64,000 nt of DNA from Arthrobacter sp. Soil762 (GCF_001428335.1 NZ_LMSG01000001.1:884987-948986), one strand, 5' to 3'. Shown: positions 1-8,185, numbered from the stretch's first letter. A program made the numbers and translations. Notes: generated by a model from the sequence alone, not told the origin.

Positions 1-312
1 GGAGCCGAGACGCTGGTTCAATTCGCCAGCCGACTTCACCCATTCGGGCCCGGGGTACTCACTGACGACGTCGGCGAGCGCCGAGATGCCGGACCGCACC
101 CGGGAGTTGATGATTTCCTGCTGCTGGCGGCGGCGGCTGGAGAGCTTGAAGTTTCCGAACAGCAGGAAAAGGACCAAACCCAGGAACGGTATGAAGAAGA
201 TACCCAGCAGCCAGGCCATGGCCGTGGTGGGGCGCCTGTTGCCGGGGATGATGCCGATGGCCAGAACCCGGATCACCAGGTCCGCAATGCTGAGCACCAC
301 TACCACCCACAT
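1..312 (-). CDS. cls: Cardiolipin synthase, N-terminal part (cut by window edge)
   Basis: Only the first ~104 codons are present; the gene runs off the left edge, so the phospholipase-D catalytic domains are not visible. The reverse-strand reading opens with hydrophobic residues and then VLAIGIIPGNRRPTTAMAWL, followed by a second membrane segment ending FLLFGNFKL. This is the PLDc_N two-helix anchor typical of cardiolipin synthases, with the P-x-NRRP..AMAWLL hallmark. The family joins two phosphatidylglycerol molecules (or PG and CDP-diacylglycerol) in the inner membrane. I chose the ATG at 312; the frame stays open upstream and a GTG start some 10 codons earlier is equally possible. It is divergent from pabC. 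Confidence 0.75.
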   Translation of the reverse strand, partial: MWVVVVLSIADLVIRVLAIGIIPGNRRPTTAMAWLLGIFFIPFLGLVLFLLFGNFKLSSRRRQQQEIINSRVRSGISALADVVSEYPGPEWVKSAGELNQRLGS

Positions 313-440
313 CGGCGCGGTACCGACAAGCGAAACTGGCCACAGCACTGGAATACCCCCGGATTGCGCGCACCCGCGGACCGGTTCCGGCGGGGCAATG
401 ACCACAGCTTAGCCGCGGCGGGTCCTACTAAGCTGGAGCC

Positions 441-1382
441 ATGACTTCTCCTGCGCCCGTGGTGCTCGTTTTCCTTGACTCCGCGTTCCCGGACGGCCGG
501 CTGGCCGACGCTTCGCGGCCCCAGCTGATGGCCACGGACCAGGGCGCCACCCGCGGCGACGGCGTGTTCGAATCGATGCTTGCGGCAGGCGGCGCGGTCC
601 GGAAGCTGCAGGCGCATCTTGACCGGCTCGGCGGGTCCGCGGACGCCCTGGACCTGGTGATTCCGGCGCAGGATGCGTGGCGGGCGGCGATCGCCACGGG
701 CCTCGCGGCGCACCGCACGCAGCACCCCGCGCCGTCGCCCGCCGAGGACGAGCTCGTGGTGAAACTCGTGGTCACCCGCGGCCCGGAAGGCGCAGAGTCC
801 CCCACAGGCTGGGTTCAGGTCTCCCCGGTAGGCGCCCTGGGACGCCGCCAGCGCGAAACCGGTATCGACGTCATCCTCCTGGACCGCGGCTACGACAGCG
901 ACGTGGCTGACCGTGCCCCGTGGCTGCTGCTCGGCGCCAAGACGCTGTCCTATGCCACGAACATGGCTGCCCTGCGGTACGCCCACAAACAGGGCGCCGA
1001 CGACGTCATCTTCACCTCCTCCGACGGCCGGGTCCTGGAAGGCCCCACGTCCACTGTGCTGCTGGCACATCTGGAAACCTCCGACGACGGCGCCGGCGCC
1101 ACCCGCACGGTGCGCCGGCTCATCACCCCGCAACTGGACAGCGGGATCCTCCCCGGGACCTCCCAGGGTGCCCTGTTCGCGGCGGCCAAGGCAGCCGGCT
1201 GGGAGCTCGGCTACGGGCCGCTGGAGCCTCGGGACCTGCTGGACGCCGACGCCGTGTGGCTGATTTCCAGCATCAGGCTGCTCGCGCCGGTGAACCACAT
1301 CGACGGCAAGGAAGTCGGGACCCCTGCCGTGCAGAAGCAGCTGACGGCCGAACTCAACGCATTGTTTGCCGGGATCCAGTAG
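441..1382 (+). CDS. pabC: Aminodeoxychorismate lyase (class IV aminotransferase fold)
   Basis: A 313-residue PLP enzyme of aminotransferase class IV. The family member expected here releases pyruvate from 4-amino-4-deoxychorismate to give p-aminobenzoate for folate. An N-terminal region with RGDGVFES (about residues 38-45) is the usual substrate-side motif. LLLGAKTLSYATNMAA supplies the PLP Schiff-base lysine (about K167). EGPTSTVLL and the SGILPGTSQGALF stretch match the cofactor phosphate-binding part of the fold. D-amino-acid and branched-chain aminotransferases share this fold, so the exact substrate is inferred. A NUDIX gene follows 31 bp downstream on the same strand, probably cotranscribed. 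Confidence 0.8.
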   Translation: MTSPAPVVLVFLDSAFPDGRLADASRPQLMATDQGATRGDGVFESMLAAGGAVRKLQAHLDRLGGSADALDLVIPAQDAWRAAIATGLAAHRTQHPAPSPAEDELVVKLVVTRGPEGAESPTGWVQVSPVGALGRRQRETGIDVILLDRGYDSDVADRAPWLLLGAKTLSYATNMAALRYAHKQGADDVIFTSSDGRVLEGPTSTVLLAHLETSDDGAGATRTVRRLITPQLDSGILPGTSQGALFAAAKAAGWELGYGPLEPRDLLDADAVWLISSIRLLAPVNHIDGKEVGTPAVQKQLTAELNALFAGIQ

Positions 1383-1413
1383 GTTCCGGGATTCAGCAGG
1401 GAGGCCTTAAGCC

Positions 1414-1881
1414 ATGGCGGTCCGCAGTGCAGGGATCCTGCTGTACCGGCGGGGAGCAGACGGGCTGGAAGTGTGGATAGCGCACATGGGCGGACCGTTC
1501 TGGGCCCGCAAACAGACGCAGTCGTGGTCCGTTCCCAAGGGCGAGTACCTTCCCGACGAGGAACCCCTGCTGGCCGCGCTGCGCGAGTTTGCCGAAGAAA
1601 TCGGCACGCCGCCGCCAGCTGTTGCCTACTTCGAGCTGGGCGCGTTCAGGCAACCGTCGGGAAAGATCATCACGGTGTTCGCCGCGGAGTCTGACTTCCA
1701 GCCGGAACGGATTGTGAGCAACACGTTCCCGCTGGAGTGGCCCAAAGGATCCGGCATCATCCAGGACTTTCCCGAGGTGGACGACGCCCGGTGGGTGACG
1801 GAATCCGAGGCCCGCAGCAAGCTGGTCAAGGGCCAGCTTCCCCTCCTGGACGCCCTGCTGGACCATGTTCAATGGCCCTAA
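1414..1881 (+). CDS. NUDIX hydrolase
   Basis: A 155-residue single-domain NUDIX protein. The family hydrolyses nucleoside diphosphates linked to another group, using Mg2+. The Nudix box starts at GEYLPDEE and ends REFAEEIG (about residues 45-66), keeping the REx2EExG core. The preceding SWSVPKGEY is the usual lead-in. The tail (WVTESEARSKLVKGQLPLLDALL) resembles small bacterial NUDIX proteins that carry an N-terminal AGILLYRR strand. Substrate cannot be read from the sequence. It follows pabC closely and may share its transcript. Confidence 0.85.
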   Translation: MAVRSAGILLYRRGADGLEVWIAHMGGPFWARKQTQSWSVPKGEYLPDEEPLLAALREFAEEIGTPPPAVAYFELGAFRQPSGKIITVFAAESDFQPERIVSNTFPLEWPKGSGIIQDFPEVDDARWVTESEARSKLVKGQLPLLDALLDHVQWP

Positions 1882-1965
1882 ATCGACCAGCCCGGGCCCG
1901 GGCCGGGGAGTTCACACGTGGCACTGCCCTGTTGGTCCGTCGCGCAGGTCCGTATGGTTTGGTGC

Positions 1966-2430
1966 ATGAACTCTCACGAGCAGCCGACCAACACATTGAC
2001 GTTTGACGAATGCTGGGAATTGCTGGCCGACGACATCCTGGGACGCCTGGCCCTCGTGGTGGACGGCCATCCGGAGATCTTTCCGGTCAACTACGTCCTG
2101 GACCGCAGAAGCATCGTCTTCCGCAGCGCCGGTGGCTCCAAACTGTGGGGCGCCCAGGCGGACCGTCCCGCAGCGCTGGAGATCGATGGATACGATCCCC
2201 GCACGGAGGTGGCCTGGAGTGTGGTGGTGCGCGGAGACACCGAAGTGATCGAGGCCCAGGCTGACAAGGACGCCGTCGACGCCCTGCAGCTGGAGCCCTG
2301 GCAGCCCGGGCCCAAGGACTACTACATCCGGCTAAACCCGCTCGCACTTACTGGCCGCCGCTTCCAGGTTGCCAAACCGGACGTTTGGAACACCCGGTTG
2401 TCGGACCGCCGTCGTGCTTCCTTCGAGTAG
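1966..2430 (+). CDS. Pyridoxamine 5'-phosphate oxidase-fold (flavin-binding) protein
   Basis: A 154-residue protein with the split beta-barrel pattern of PPOX-like flavoproteins: CWELLADDILGRLALVVDGH, then IFPVNYVLDRRSIVFRS, then GSKLWGAQADRPAALEIDGY. Many actinobacterial members bind FMN, F420 or heme; some are nitroreductase-like and others only bind the cofactor. The reaction is therefore unassigned. The frame is open to 1918 with in-frame alternative starts; I prefer the ATG at 1966 because homologues start just before the TLTFDECWELL segment. A GNAT gene follows after 13 bp, suggesting an operon. Confidence 0.7.
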   Translation: MNSHEQPTNTLTFDECWELLADDILGRLALVVDGHPEIFPVNYVLDRRSIVFRSAGGSKLWGAQADRPAALEIDGYDPRTEVAWSVVVRGDTEVIEAQADKDAVDALQLEPWQPGPKDYYIRLNPLALTGRRFQVAKPDVWNTRLSDRRRASFE

Positions 2431-2443
2431 CGCGGGAGAGCTT

Positions 2444-3001
2444 ATGGACAGCGAAGCCCCCGCTCCGCTCGTCCCCGGGGTCCGGATCCGGCTGCTGCGG
2501 CGGAGCGATGCAGCCGGCCTGAGCAGGGCCTACCTCCGTAACCGACAGCACCTCGCTGCGTGGGAACCGGAGCGGGACGAAGCTTTTTTCACTCCCAGGC
2601 ATCAGCTGGACATCATCCGGGCCAAGCTCGCCCGGCATTCCGTGGGCCAGGAAGTTCCGTGGGTGCTGGTGAACCGCGACGATCCCGCGTACATCGTCGG
2701 CGCCGTCACCCTTACTGGCATCGTCCGTGGGCCGTTCCTCAACGCCAACCTCGGGTACTGGGTTGAATCCAGCCTCAACCGGCGGGGCATCGGAGCTGCC
2801 GCGGTCCGCTTCGCCACGGATCATGCCCGGACAGAACTGGGCCTCCACCGGGTCCAGGCGGCAACGCTGCTCCACAATGAGCCCTCACGCAAGATCCTCA
2901 AACGCACGGGGTTTCGGGAAATCGGCGTGGCGCCGCAGTACTTGAAGATCGCCGGCCGCTGGCAGGACCACCTGCTCCACCAACTGCTCCTCCACGGCTG
3001 A
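2444..3001 (+). CDS. GNAT N-acetyltransferase, RimJ/RimL type
   Basis: A 185-residue GNAT acetyltransferase. RIRLLRRSDAAGLSRAYLRN at the N terminus, NLGYWVESSLNRRGIGAAA (acetyl-CoA pyrophosphate loop) and LGLHRVQAATLLHNEPSRK are the RimJ/RimL and Acetyltransf_3 signatures. These enzymes acetylate N-terminal alanine of ribosomal proteins or related amino groups; the actual acceptor is unknown. The start at 2444 is supported by a GGGAGAG ribosome-binding site about 4 bp upstream. A longer reading from 2369 overlaps the previous gene and is less likely. Confidence 0.8.
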   Translation: MDSEAPAPLVPGVRIRLLRRSDAAGLSRAYLRNRQHLAAWEPERDEAFFTPRHQLDIIRAKLARHSVGQEVPWVLVNRDDPAYIVGAVTLTGIVRGPFLNANLGYWVESSLNRRGIGAAAVRFATDHARTELGLHRVQAATLLHNEPSRKILKRTGFREIGVAPQYLKIAGRWQDHLLHQLLLHG

Positions 3002-3105
3002 CGCGATCGCGGCCGAATCCACAGCGCCCGCGCCACCTCACCGGCCCTCAAGGTTCGCCTAAGCTGGCCCCAAGCACTCTTGAATCCGCAACCGAAAGGC
3101 AGACC

Positions 3106-4302
3106 ATGAGCAACGACGCTCACATCCCCGTCATCCTGGGCGGCGCACGGACCCCCTTCGGCAAGTTCCGCGGCGGCCTCTCCGGGCTCACCTCCAGCGA
3201 ACTGGGTGCCCACGCCATCCGGAACGCACTGCAACGGTCCGGGGTGGCGCCGGAACAGATCCAGGCCGTCATCGTGGGCCAGGTTATCCAGGCGGGCGCT
3301 GGCCAGGGACCCGCCCGGCAGGCCAGCCTCGCCGCCGGCATCGGTTGGGATGTGCCCACCGTGACCATCAACAAACTGTGCTTGTCCGGCCTGACTGCCG
3401 TGATTGATGCCGCCCGGATGATCCGCGCCGGCGAGGCTGATTTTATTGTGGCGGCGGGCCAGGAGTCCATGACCAACGCCCCGCATCTGCTCCCCCGGCT
3501 TCGCGGCGGCGTGGCCATCGGCGATGCGCCGCTGCTGGATTCGCTGAACTTTGACGGCCTGCAGGACCCCGTTTCAGGTGAACTGATGGGCTCCGCCACT
3601 GACGCCGGGAACGCCCGCCTGGGCATCAGCCGCGAGGACCAGGACGCCGTCGCCGCCCTTTCGCACCAGCGGGCGGAGGCCGCCCGGGCGGCCGGCATCC
3701 TGGCTGAGGAGATCGCTCCTGTGGAGGTCCCGCAGCGCCGGGGACCCGCCGTCGTGATTGATGCCGACGAAGGCATCCGCGCCGGCACCACCATCGAGAC
3801 GCTGGCGGCACTGAAGCCCGCCTTCTCCAAGGATCCGGCGGCCACCATCACCGCCGGTTCTGCCTCCCCGCTGTCGGACGGCGCCGCCGCAGTGGTAGTG
3901 GCCAGCAAGGCAGCCGCGGAAGCGGCCGGCCTCAGCTGGATCGCGGAAATCGGCAGCCACGGCCAGACCGCTGGACCGGACGGTTCCCTGCATTCCCAGC
4001 CGTCCCGCGCCATTGAGCGGGCCCTGAAACTTGAAGGGCTGACCATTGACGACGTCGACCTCATTGAGATCAACGAAGCTTTCGCCTCGGTGGTGCTGCA
4101 GTCCGCCAAGGACCTGGGGATCGACGCGGACAGGATCAACGCCGACGGCGGCGCCATCGCCCTGGGCCACCCGGTGGGCGCCTCGGGGGCCCGTCTGGTC
4201 CTGCATCAGGCACTCGCGCTGAACCGGCGCGGCGGCGGGACAGGCGTGGTTGCCTTGTGCGGCGGCGGTGGCCAGGGCGACGCCCTGATCCTCAAAGCCT
4301 GA
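3106..4302 (+). CDS. Acetyl-CoA C-acetyltransferase (thiolase)
   Basis: A full-length 398-residue thiolase. NKLCLSGL carries the acyl-accepting cysteine (C92), GHPVGASGAR the catalytic histidine (about H355) and CGGGGQG the general-base cysteine (about C385). The family condenses two acetyl-CoA to acetoacetyl-CoA or cleaves 3-ketoacyl-CoA. Length and motif spacing fit the biosynthetic/degradative acetyl-CoA acetyltransferase class (AtoB, PhaA). It stands alone, with no beta-oxidation partners in view. An AACCGAAAGGCAG ribosome-binding region precedes the ATG. Confidence 0.9.
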   Translation: MSNDAHIPVILGGARTPFGKFRGGLSGLTSSELGAHAIRNALQRSGVAPEQIQAVIVGQVIQAGAGQGPARQASLAAGIGWDVPTVTINKLCLSGLTAVIDAARMIRAGEADFIVAAGQESMTNAPHLLPRLRGGVAIGDAPLLDSLNFDGLQDPVSGELMGSATDAGNARLGISREDQDAVAALSHQRAEAARAAGILAEEIAPVEVPQRRGPAVVIDADEGIRAGTTIETLAALKPAFSKDPAATITAGSASPLSDGAAAVVVASKAAAEAAGLSWIAEIGSHGQTAGPDGSLHSQPSRAIERALKLEGLTIDDVDLIEINEAFASVVLQSAKDLGIDADRINADGGAIALGHPVGASGARLVLHQALALNRRGGGTGVVALCGGGGQGDALILKA

Positions 4303-4513
4303 CGCCAGGTTCAAGGGCTCCGGGTCCAAGGATCACCAGCGGCACCAGGCGTTCCGCGCACGAAACCCGGACCAGTTCCGCCTGCCCCCGCGCCGCCCGG
4401 TTCTTGACGGCCGCCCGGTTGTTCACCCCTGTGTCGTCGCACCAGTCCAGGTTGTACGGGTAAGCGGTGACCCCGGCCTTCCCGGGAGCCACGCCAGCCG
4501 GGACGGTGAACAT
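4292..4513 (-). CDS. Possible small hypothetical protein, convergent with thiolase
   Basis: A 73-codon reverse-strand frame starting with ATG at 4513 and overlapping the thiolase 3' end by 11 bp. It matches no family I know. Its claim to be real rests on codon usage: the first ~55 codons end almost entirely in G or C, as in neighbouring genes. A GGGGG stretch sits 4-5 bp before the ATG. It reads MFTVPAGVAPGK... with a PYNLDWCDD segment and no clear membrane helix. It could also be chance in GC-rich DNA. Confidence 0.3.
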   Translation of the reverse strand: MFTVPAGVAPGKAGVTAYPYNLDWCDDTGVNNRAAVKNRAARGQAELVRVSCAERLVPLVILGPGALEPGVRL

Positions 4514-4660
4514 GAACGCCCCCGAATGTTCCCCATGACCCCGATTGTCCCGTCGGCGCCGGGGCTACGGAAGCACGGCGGGGTCACGGAAACACGCGTT
4601 GGTTACGGAACATGACGACGGCGGCGGTGCGGCGGGGCGGGCCGGATGTTACGTTTTTGG

Positions 4661-4762
4661 GGAGTAATGAGTACCGGCGCCAAGCCCTGACTGGCCGGTC
4701 GGCAACCCTCCCTTTCGCGGCGGGGTGCCTCAGGTGAATACTCGGCATATCGACCCATTCGA
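4661..4762 (+). promoter_or_regulatory. SAM riboswitch, SAM-IV type
   Basis: The leader before the DUF1737-rhodanese-metZ operon contains ATGAGTACCGGCGCCAAGC, then GGCCGGTCGGCAACCCTCC and GCGGCGGGGTGCCTCAGGTGA. These match, by eye, the core of the SAM-IV riboswitch class known from actinobacterial methionine genes. P2 is seen as CCGGC (4673-4677) pairing GCCGG; GAGTA near 4662 can close with TACTC near 4739. SAM binding would repress the sulfhydrylase operon when methionine is plentiful. The boundary and the pseudoknot were not modelled. Confidence 0.8.
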
Positions 4763-4791
4763 GCTGCAAGCGTGAAAGAAGGAGTTCCGTC

Positions 4792-5049
4792 GTGTCTGAC
4801 GCCCCCGCCCCTGAAGAGAAACTGTCGTACCGGCTTGTCACCGGGCCCGATGACAGGTCGTTCTGTGAACGGATTTCCACCGCCCTGGCCGAAGGGTACG
4901 TCCTGCACGGCAGCCCCGCCGCGACGTCCAACGGAGGCGTTGTGATTGTTGCGCAGGCACTCATCCTCCCGTCGGCCATCGCCACCGCCGACGCCGCCGT
5001 CGCCTCCGCCGTGGATGACCTCGATTTCGACGGCGAGGGCCACGCGTGA
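4792..5049 (+). CDS. DUF1737 small protein, first gene of the metZ operon
   Basis: An 85-residue protein whose middle (KLSYRLVTGPDDRSFCERIS, then LAEGYVLHGSP and GVVIVAQALILP) is the DUF1737 domain. The family has no assigned biochemical role. A good ribosome-binding site (GAAGGAG, 4778-4784) precedes the GTG start. It lies directly behind the SAM riboswitch, and its TGA overlaps the GTG of the rhodanese gene by 4 bp. That placement implies a role tied to methionine or sulfur metabolism, but this is inference only. Confidence 0.8.
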   Translation: MSDAPAPEEKLSYRLVTGPDDRSFCERISTALAEGYVLHGSPAATSNGGVVIVAQALILPSAIATADAAVASAVDDLDFDGEGHA

Positions 5050-5459
5050 GCTACGCCGGAGACCTCACCCCGCAGGAAGCCTGGGCCAAGCTGGAGCAGG
5101 GCGCCATCCTGGTGGATGTCCGCACCGAAGGCGAATGGGCCCACATCGGCATCCCCGACACCAAAGCCACGGACAACGATCCCCTGTTCATTCCGTGGAC
5201 GTTCCCCGGCGGCATCCCCAACCCGGATTTCATCACCGACCTGACACAGCAGGCACCCCAGGACGACGGCACTGAACTCGTGTTCCTCTGCCGCTCGGGC
5301 CAGCGCTCCATCGCCGCCGCCGTCGCCGCGACGCAGGCCGGTTTCACCTCCTACAACGTCCTGGAGGGTTTCGAAGGCGAGCCGGACCGCTATGGCGAGC
5401 GCACCGTCAACGGCTGGAAGAACCGCGGCCTGCCCACCAACCTGGGAATAGCCAAGTGA
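5046..5459 (+). CDS. Rhodanese-like sulfurtransferase
   Basis: A 137-residue single rhodanese domain. ILVDVRTEGEWAHIGIP is the N-terminal rhodanese motif and LVFLCRSGQRS contains the active-site loop with the persulfide cysteine (C82, CRSGQR). Such proteins carry sulfane sulfur on that cysteine. Starts (GTGA overlap with DUF1737) and stops (GTGA overlap with metZ) are both 4-bp overlaps, so the three genes are translationally coupled. The context suggests sulfur delivery or detoxification linked to homocysteine synthesis. Confidence 0.85.
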   Translation: MSYAGDLTPQEAWAKLEQGAILVDVRTEGEWAHIGIPDTKATDNDPLFIPWTFPGGIPNPDFITDLTQQAPQDDGTELVFLCRSGQRSIAAAVAATQAGFTSYNVLEGFEGEPDRYGERTVNGWKNRGLPTNLGIAK

Positions 5460-6664
5460 CCTTCAACCCAGACGCCGCCGGCTGGAGCGCCGAGACGCAG
5501 GCCGTCCGCGGCGGGCTGGACCGCACCAACTTCCAGGAAACCACCGAGCCCGTCTTCCTGAACTCGGGCTTCGTCTACGAGTCCGCTGCCGCCGCCGAGC
5601 GCGCCTTCACCGGCGAGGACGAACGCTTCGTCTACTCCCGGTACGGCAACCCGTCCGTGGCCACCTTCCAGGAGCGCCTCCGCCTGCTCGAGGGCACCGA
5701 GGCGTGCTTTGCGACGGCGTCGGGCATGTCAGCCGTGTTCACGGCACTGGGTGCCTTGCTGGCGGCCGGTGACCGGGTGGTTGCCGCGCGCTCACTGTTC
5801 GGCTCCTGCTTTGTGATCCTGAACGAGATCCTGCCGCGCTGGGGCGTGGAAACCGTGTTTGTTGACGGCCCGGACCTCGAACAGTGGGCTGCTGCATTAT
5901 CGGAGCCCACCACCGCAGTGTTCTTCGAATCGCCGTCCAACCCGATGCAGGAAATCGTGGACATCGCCGCGGTCAGCGAGCTGGCGCACGCCGCCGGGGC
6001 CACCGTCGTCGTCGACAATGTCTTTGCCACTCCCCTGCTGCAGCGCTGCGGCCAGCTGGGCGCGGACGTGATTGTCTACTCCGGCACCAAGCACATCGAC
6101 GGCCAGGGACGCGTCCTGGGCGGCGCCATCCTGGGCACCAAGGAATTCATCGACGGCCCGGTCAAGCAGCTCATGCGGCACACCGGCCCTGCGCTCTCCG
6201 CGTTCAACGCCTGGGTGCTCACCAAGGGCCTGGAGACCATGGCGCTGCGCGTGAACCACTCGTCCACGTCCGCGCTGCGGCTGGCCGAATGGCTCGAACA
6301 GCAGCCGGCCGTCAGCTGGGTCAAGTACCCGCTGCTCAAGTCACACCCGCAGTACGAGCTCGCCGCCAAGCAGATGAAAGCCGGTGGCACCGTCCTCACG
6401 TTGGAACTTGCGACGACGGATGGCCGCTCGGGCAAGGACGCCGCCTTTGCGCTGCTGGACGCCTTGCGGATCATCGACATCTCCAACAACCTGGGCGACG
6501 CGAAGTCCCTCATCACCCACCCGGCCACCACCACGCACCGCGCCATGGGTCCCGAAGGCCGCGCCGCCATCGGGCTCAGCGATGGAGTGGTACGGCTGTC
6601 CGTGGGCCTGGAGGACGTGGACGACCTCATCGGCGACCTGGAGCAGGCCCTGAAGCACATCTAG
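5456..6664 (+). CDS. metZ: O-succinylhomoserine sulfhydrylase
   Basis: A 402-residue Cys/Met-metabolism PLP enzyme. YSRYGNPSVATFQERL (near residue 60), the ATASGMSAVF cofactor region, VVVDNVFATP and YSGTKHIDGQGRVLGG with the PLP lysine (K212) are all present. The family member MetZ makes homocysteine from an activated homoserine ester and sulfide. Close relatives (cystathionine gamma-synthase, O-acetylhomoserine sulfhydrylase) differ little by eye. The rhodanese neighbour and the upstream SAM riboswitch fit direct sulfhydrylation. It is the last intact gene of the operon. Confidence 0.88.
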   Translation: MTFNPDAAGWSAETQAVRGGLDRTNFQETTEPVFLNSGFVYESAAAAERAFTGEDERFVYSRYGNPSVATFQERLRLLEGTEACFATASGMSAVFTALGALLAAGDRVVAARSLFGSCFVILNEILPRWGVETVFVDGPDLEQWAAALSEPTTAVFFESPSNPMQEIVDIAAVSELAHAAGATVVVDNVFATPLLQRCGQLGADVIVYSGTKHIDGQGRVLGGAILGTKEFIDGPVKQLMRHTGPALSAFNAWVLTKGLETMALRVNHSSTSALRLAEWLEQQPAVSWVKYPLLKSHPQYELAAKQMKAGGTVLTLELATTDGRSGKDAAFALLDALRIIDISNNLGDAKSLITHPATTTHRAMGPEGRAAIGLSDGVVRLSVGLEDVDDLIGDLEQALKHI

Positions 6665-6680
6665 TCACAATTCGCTCGCG

Positions 6681-6929
6681 CGGAACCCGATGTACGTGGG
6701 CTGGGCCCTGGCGCACCTGGGAATTGGGCTGCTGCGCGATGATGCCTGGACGGTGGCGGCCCTCCCGGCGGATTCCGTCGCAGTGCAACGCGGGGTGCTT
6801 GGAAAAGAAGAGATCCTGGCGGCGTCGTTCCCGGTGGAGGTCAGCCAGTACCGCTTGTCCGTTCCCCGGTACGTGCCTCGCCTTCGCCGTGGATCGCGAG
6901 CCGGACTGCCACATCATCCCCGTCACTGA
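6681..6929 (+). pseudogene. Remnant of an isoprenylcysteine carboxyl methyltransferase-family gene
   Basis: The translation RNPMYVGWALAHLGIGLL, followed by a Trp-Thr-Val-Ala-Ala-Leu-Pro segment and finally QYRLSVPRYVPRL, is the C-terminal catalytic part of bacterial isoprenylcysteine methyltransferase-like membrane proteins. The N-terminal half is missing: metZ ends only 17 bp before. No suitable start precedes the RNPMY motif. After PRYVPRL the frame drifts into non-family sequence and overlaps the end of the DUF1905 gene on the other strand. I read it as a 5'-deleted relic. Confidence 0.6.
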
Positions 6930-7182
6930 TGCCTGCCGCGTCCCGGACGGCTTTCTTGACGGGCAACAGGTAGGAGCCGCTTTTGCTGTCCGGAAAGACC
7001 GAGGTCTGCCAGCTGCAGCCGGAGATTTCCGCCGTGACTCTGACCGAGCCGAAGCCCTTCCGGAATGCAGCTGCTTCCTCCCGGAGGTCGTCGGCAACGT
7101 CAGCCGGGAGGGTCAGGAAGTGCCACCCGGCTTCTCCGGGGTAGAGCCACAATTCGGCGCGGAACGAGTACGACGACGTCAC
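6841..7182 (-). CDS. DUF1905 domain protein
   Basis: A ~113-residue protein. YSFRAELWLYPGEAGWHFL, LPADVADDLRE, GFGSVRVTAEIS and KSGSYLLPVKKAVR are the DUF1905 pattern: a small beta-barrel domain often found alone or fused to YdeI-like OmdA domains. Function is unknown. I chose the GTG at 7182 (Val-Thr-Ser-Ser-Tyr) because the family begins close to YSFRAEL; an ATG at 7227 would add 15 atypical residues. The last ~16 codons overlap, in antisense, the methyltransferase remnant. Confidence 0.7.
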   Translation of the reverse strand: MTSSYSFRAELWLYPGEAGWHFLTLPADVADDLREEAAAFRKGFGSVRVTAEISGCSWQTSVFPDSKSGSYLLPVKKAVRDAAGISDGDDVAVRLAIHGEGEARTGERTSGTG

Positions 7183-7266
7183 GGCCTGAGTATGGCATGC
7201 CGCGTTGCCGGACGCATCCCCTGTCATGGCCGGGTCAGGCGAACGGCGGGTGAGGGAAACGGCGGC

Positions 7267-8169
7267 TCAGGCGCCCGGCTGGCGCAGTTCCCGGGAGGCC
7301 GTCTCCCGGACGGCGGCGGTCAGCTGGTTGAGCACCGGGGAGTCGATCTTCCAGCGTTGCCAGTACAAGGACACGTCAACGGGGTTCGCGGGGGCCAGCT
7401 CCACAAGGGCACCGCCGCGGAGGTCTGGCAGGCACTGTTGCTCCGGCAGCAGCCCCCATCCCAGTCCCAGCCGGATGGCCTGGGCAAACTCGGCCGACGA
7501 CGGCACATAGTGCCGCGGCGCTGTCAGTTCCGCGCCGGTCATCGTGCGGAAGAACCCGTCCTGCAGGTCATCCTTGCGGTCAAAGTCCACCACCGGAGCC
7601 TGGCTTCCTGCAGCAAGTTCCGGCCCGTCGGGCCACCAGCGCCGGAGGTAGCCGGGGCTTGCCACCGCACGGTACCGCAGGGAACCCAGCGGTTCCACAC
7701 TGCAGCCCTGGACCGGTTCCGGCGTTGCGGTTACTGCGGCCATCACCGATCCGGTCCGCAGAAGCTGGGTGGAATGCTGCTCATCCTCCCTGCGGAGTTC
7801 AAAGCACGCGCCGAGGTCCGGCGGAAGATTTGCCAGCGCAGGCATGAACCAGGTGGAGAGCGAGTCCGCGTTCACCACCAAGGGGATGGGCGCCGTCGGG
7901 CGGTCCCGGCTCCCGCCGAGCTCGTGCTGGGCGTCCCATTCGAGCTGCCGGACCTGCCGGGCGAACCGCAGGATGGCTTCTCCGGCTGTTGTGGGGCGGA
8001 CGGGGTTGGTGCGCTGCAACAGGATCTGGCCGGCCGCGTCCTCCATCGCCTTGAGACGCTGGGAAATGGCCGACGGAGTGACGTACAGGCTGCGGGCCGC
8101 CGCCTCGAGCGTCCCCTCGTCCACGACGGCCGCGAAGGTACGGAGCTGCTCGAACTGGAACATCTTCAT
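7267..8169 (-). CDS. argP: LysR-type regulator ArgP/LysG family
   Basis: A 300-residue LysR regulator. The N-terminal winged helix (FEQLRTFAAVVDEGTLEAAA, then LYVTPSAISQRLKAME) and a substrate domain including NADSLSTWFMPAL are typical of ArgP/IciA and the actinobacterial LysG. These sense lysine or arginine and activate an adjacent exporter. It is divergent from argO, with a palindrome in the ~70 bp between them. Two in-frame ATGs lie at 8169 and 8163; an AAGGAAAG ribosome-binding site favours 8169. Confidence 0.9.
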   Translation of the reverse strand: MKMFQFEQLRTFAAVVDEGTLEAAARSLYVTPSAISQRLKAMEDAAGQILLQRTNPVRPTTAGEAILRFARQVRQLEWDAQHELGGSRDRPTAPIPLVVNADSLSTWFMPALANLPPDLGACFELRREDEQHSTQLLRTGSVMAAVTATPEPVQGCSVEPLGSLRYRAVASPGYLRRWWPDGPELAAGSQAPVVDFDRKDDLQDGFFRTMTGAELTAPRHYVPSSAEFAQAIRLGLGWGLLPEQQCLPDLRGGALVELAPANPVDVSLYWQRWKIDSPVLNQLTAAVRETASRELRQPGA

Positions 8170-8185
8170 TAGCTTTCCTTAATAG

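Noticed and set aside
5884..8172. 762-codon forward open frame
   Set aside because: It runs across metZ in another frame and antisense to the DUF1905 and argP genes; its translation is Arg/Gly-rich with no domain. A GC-rich shadow.
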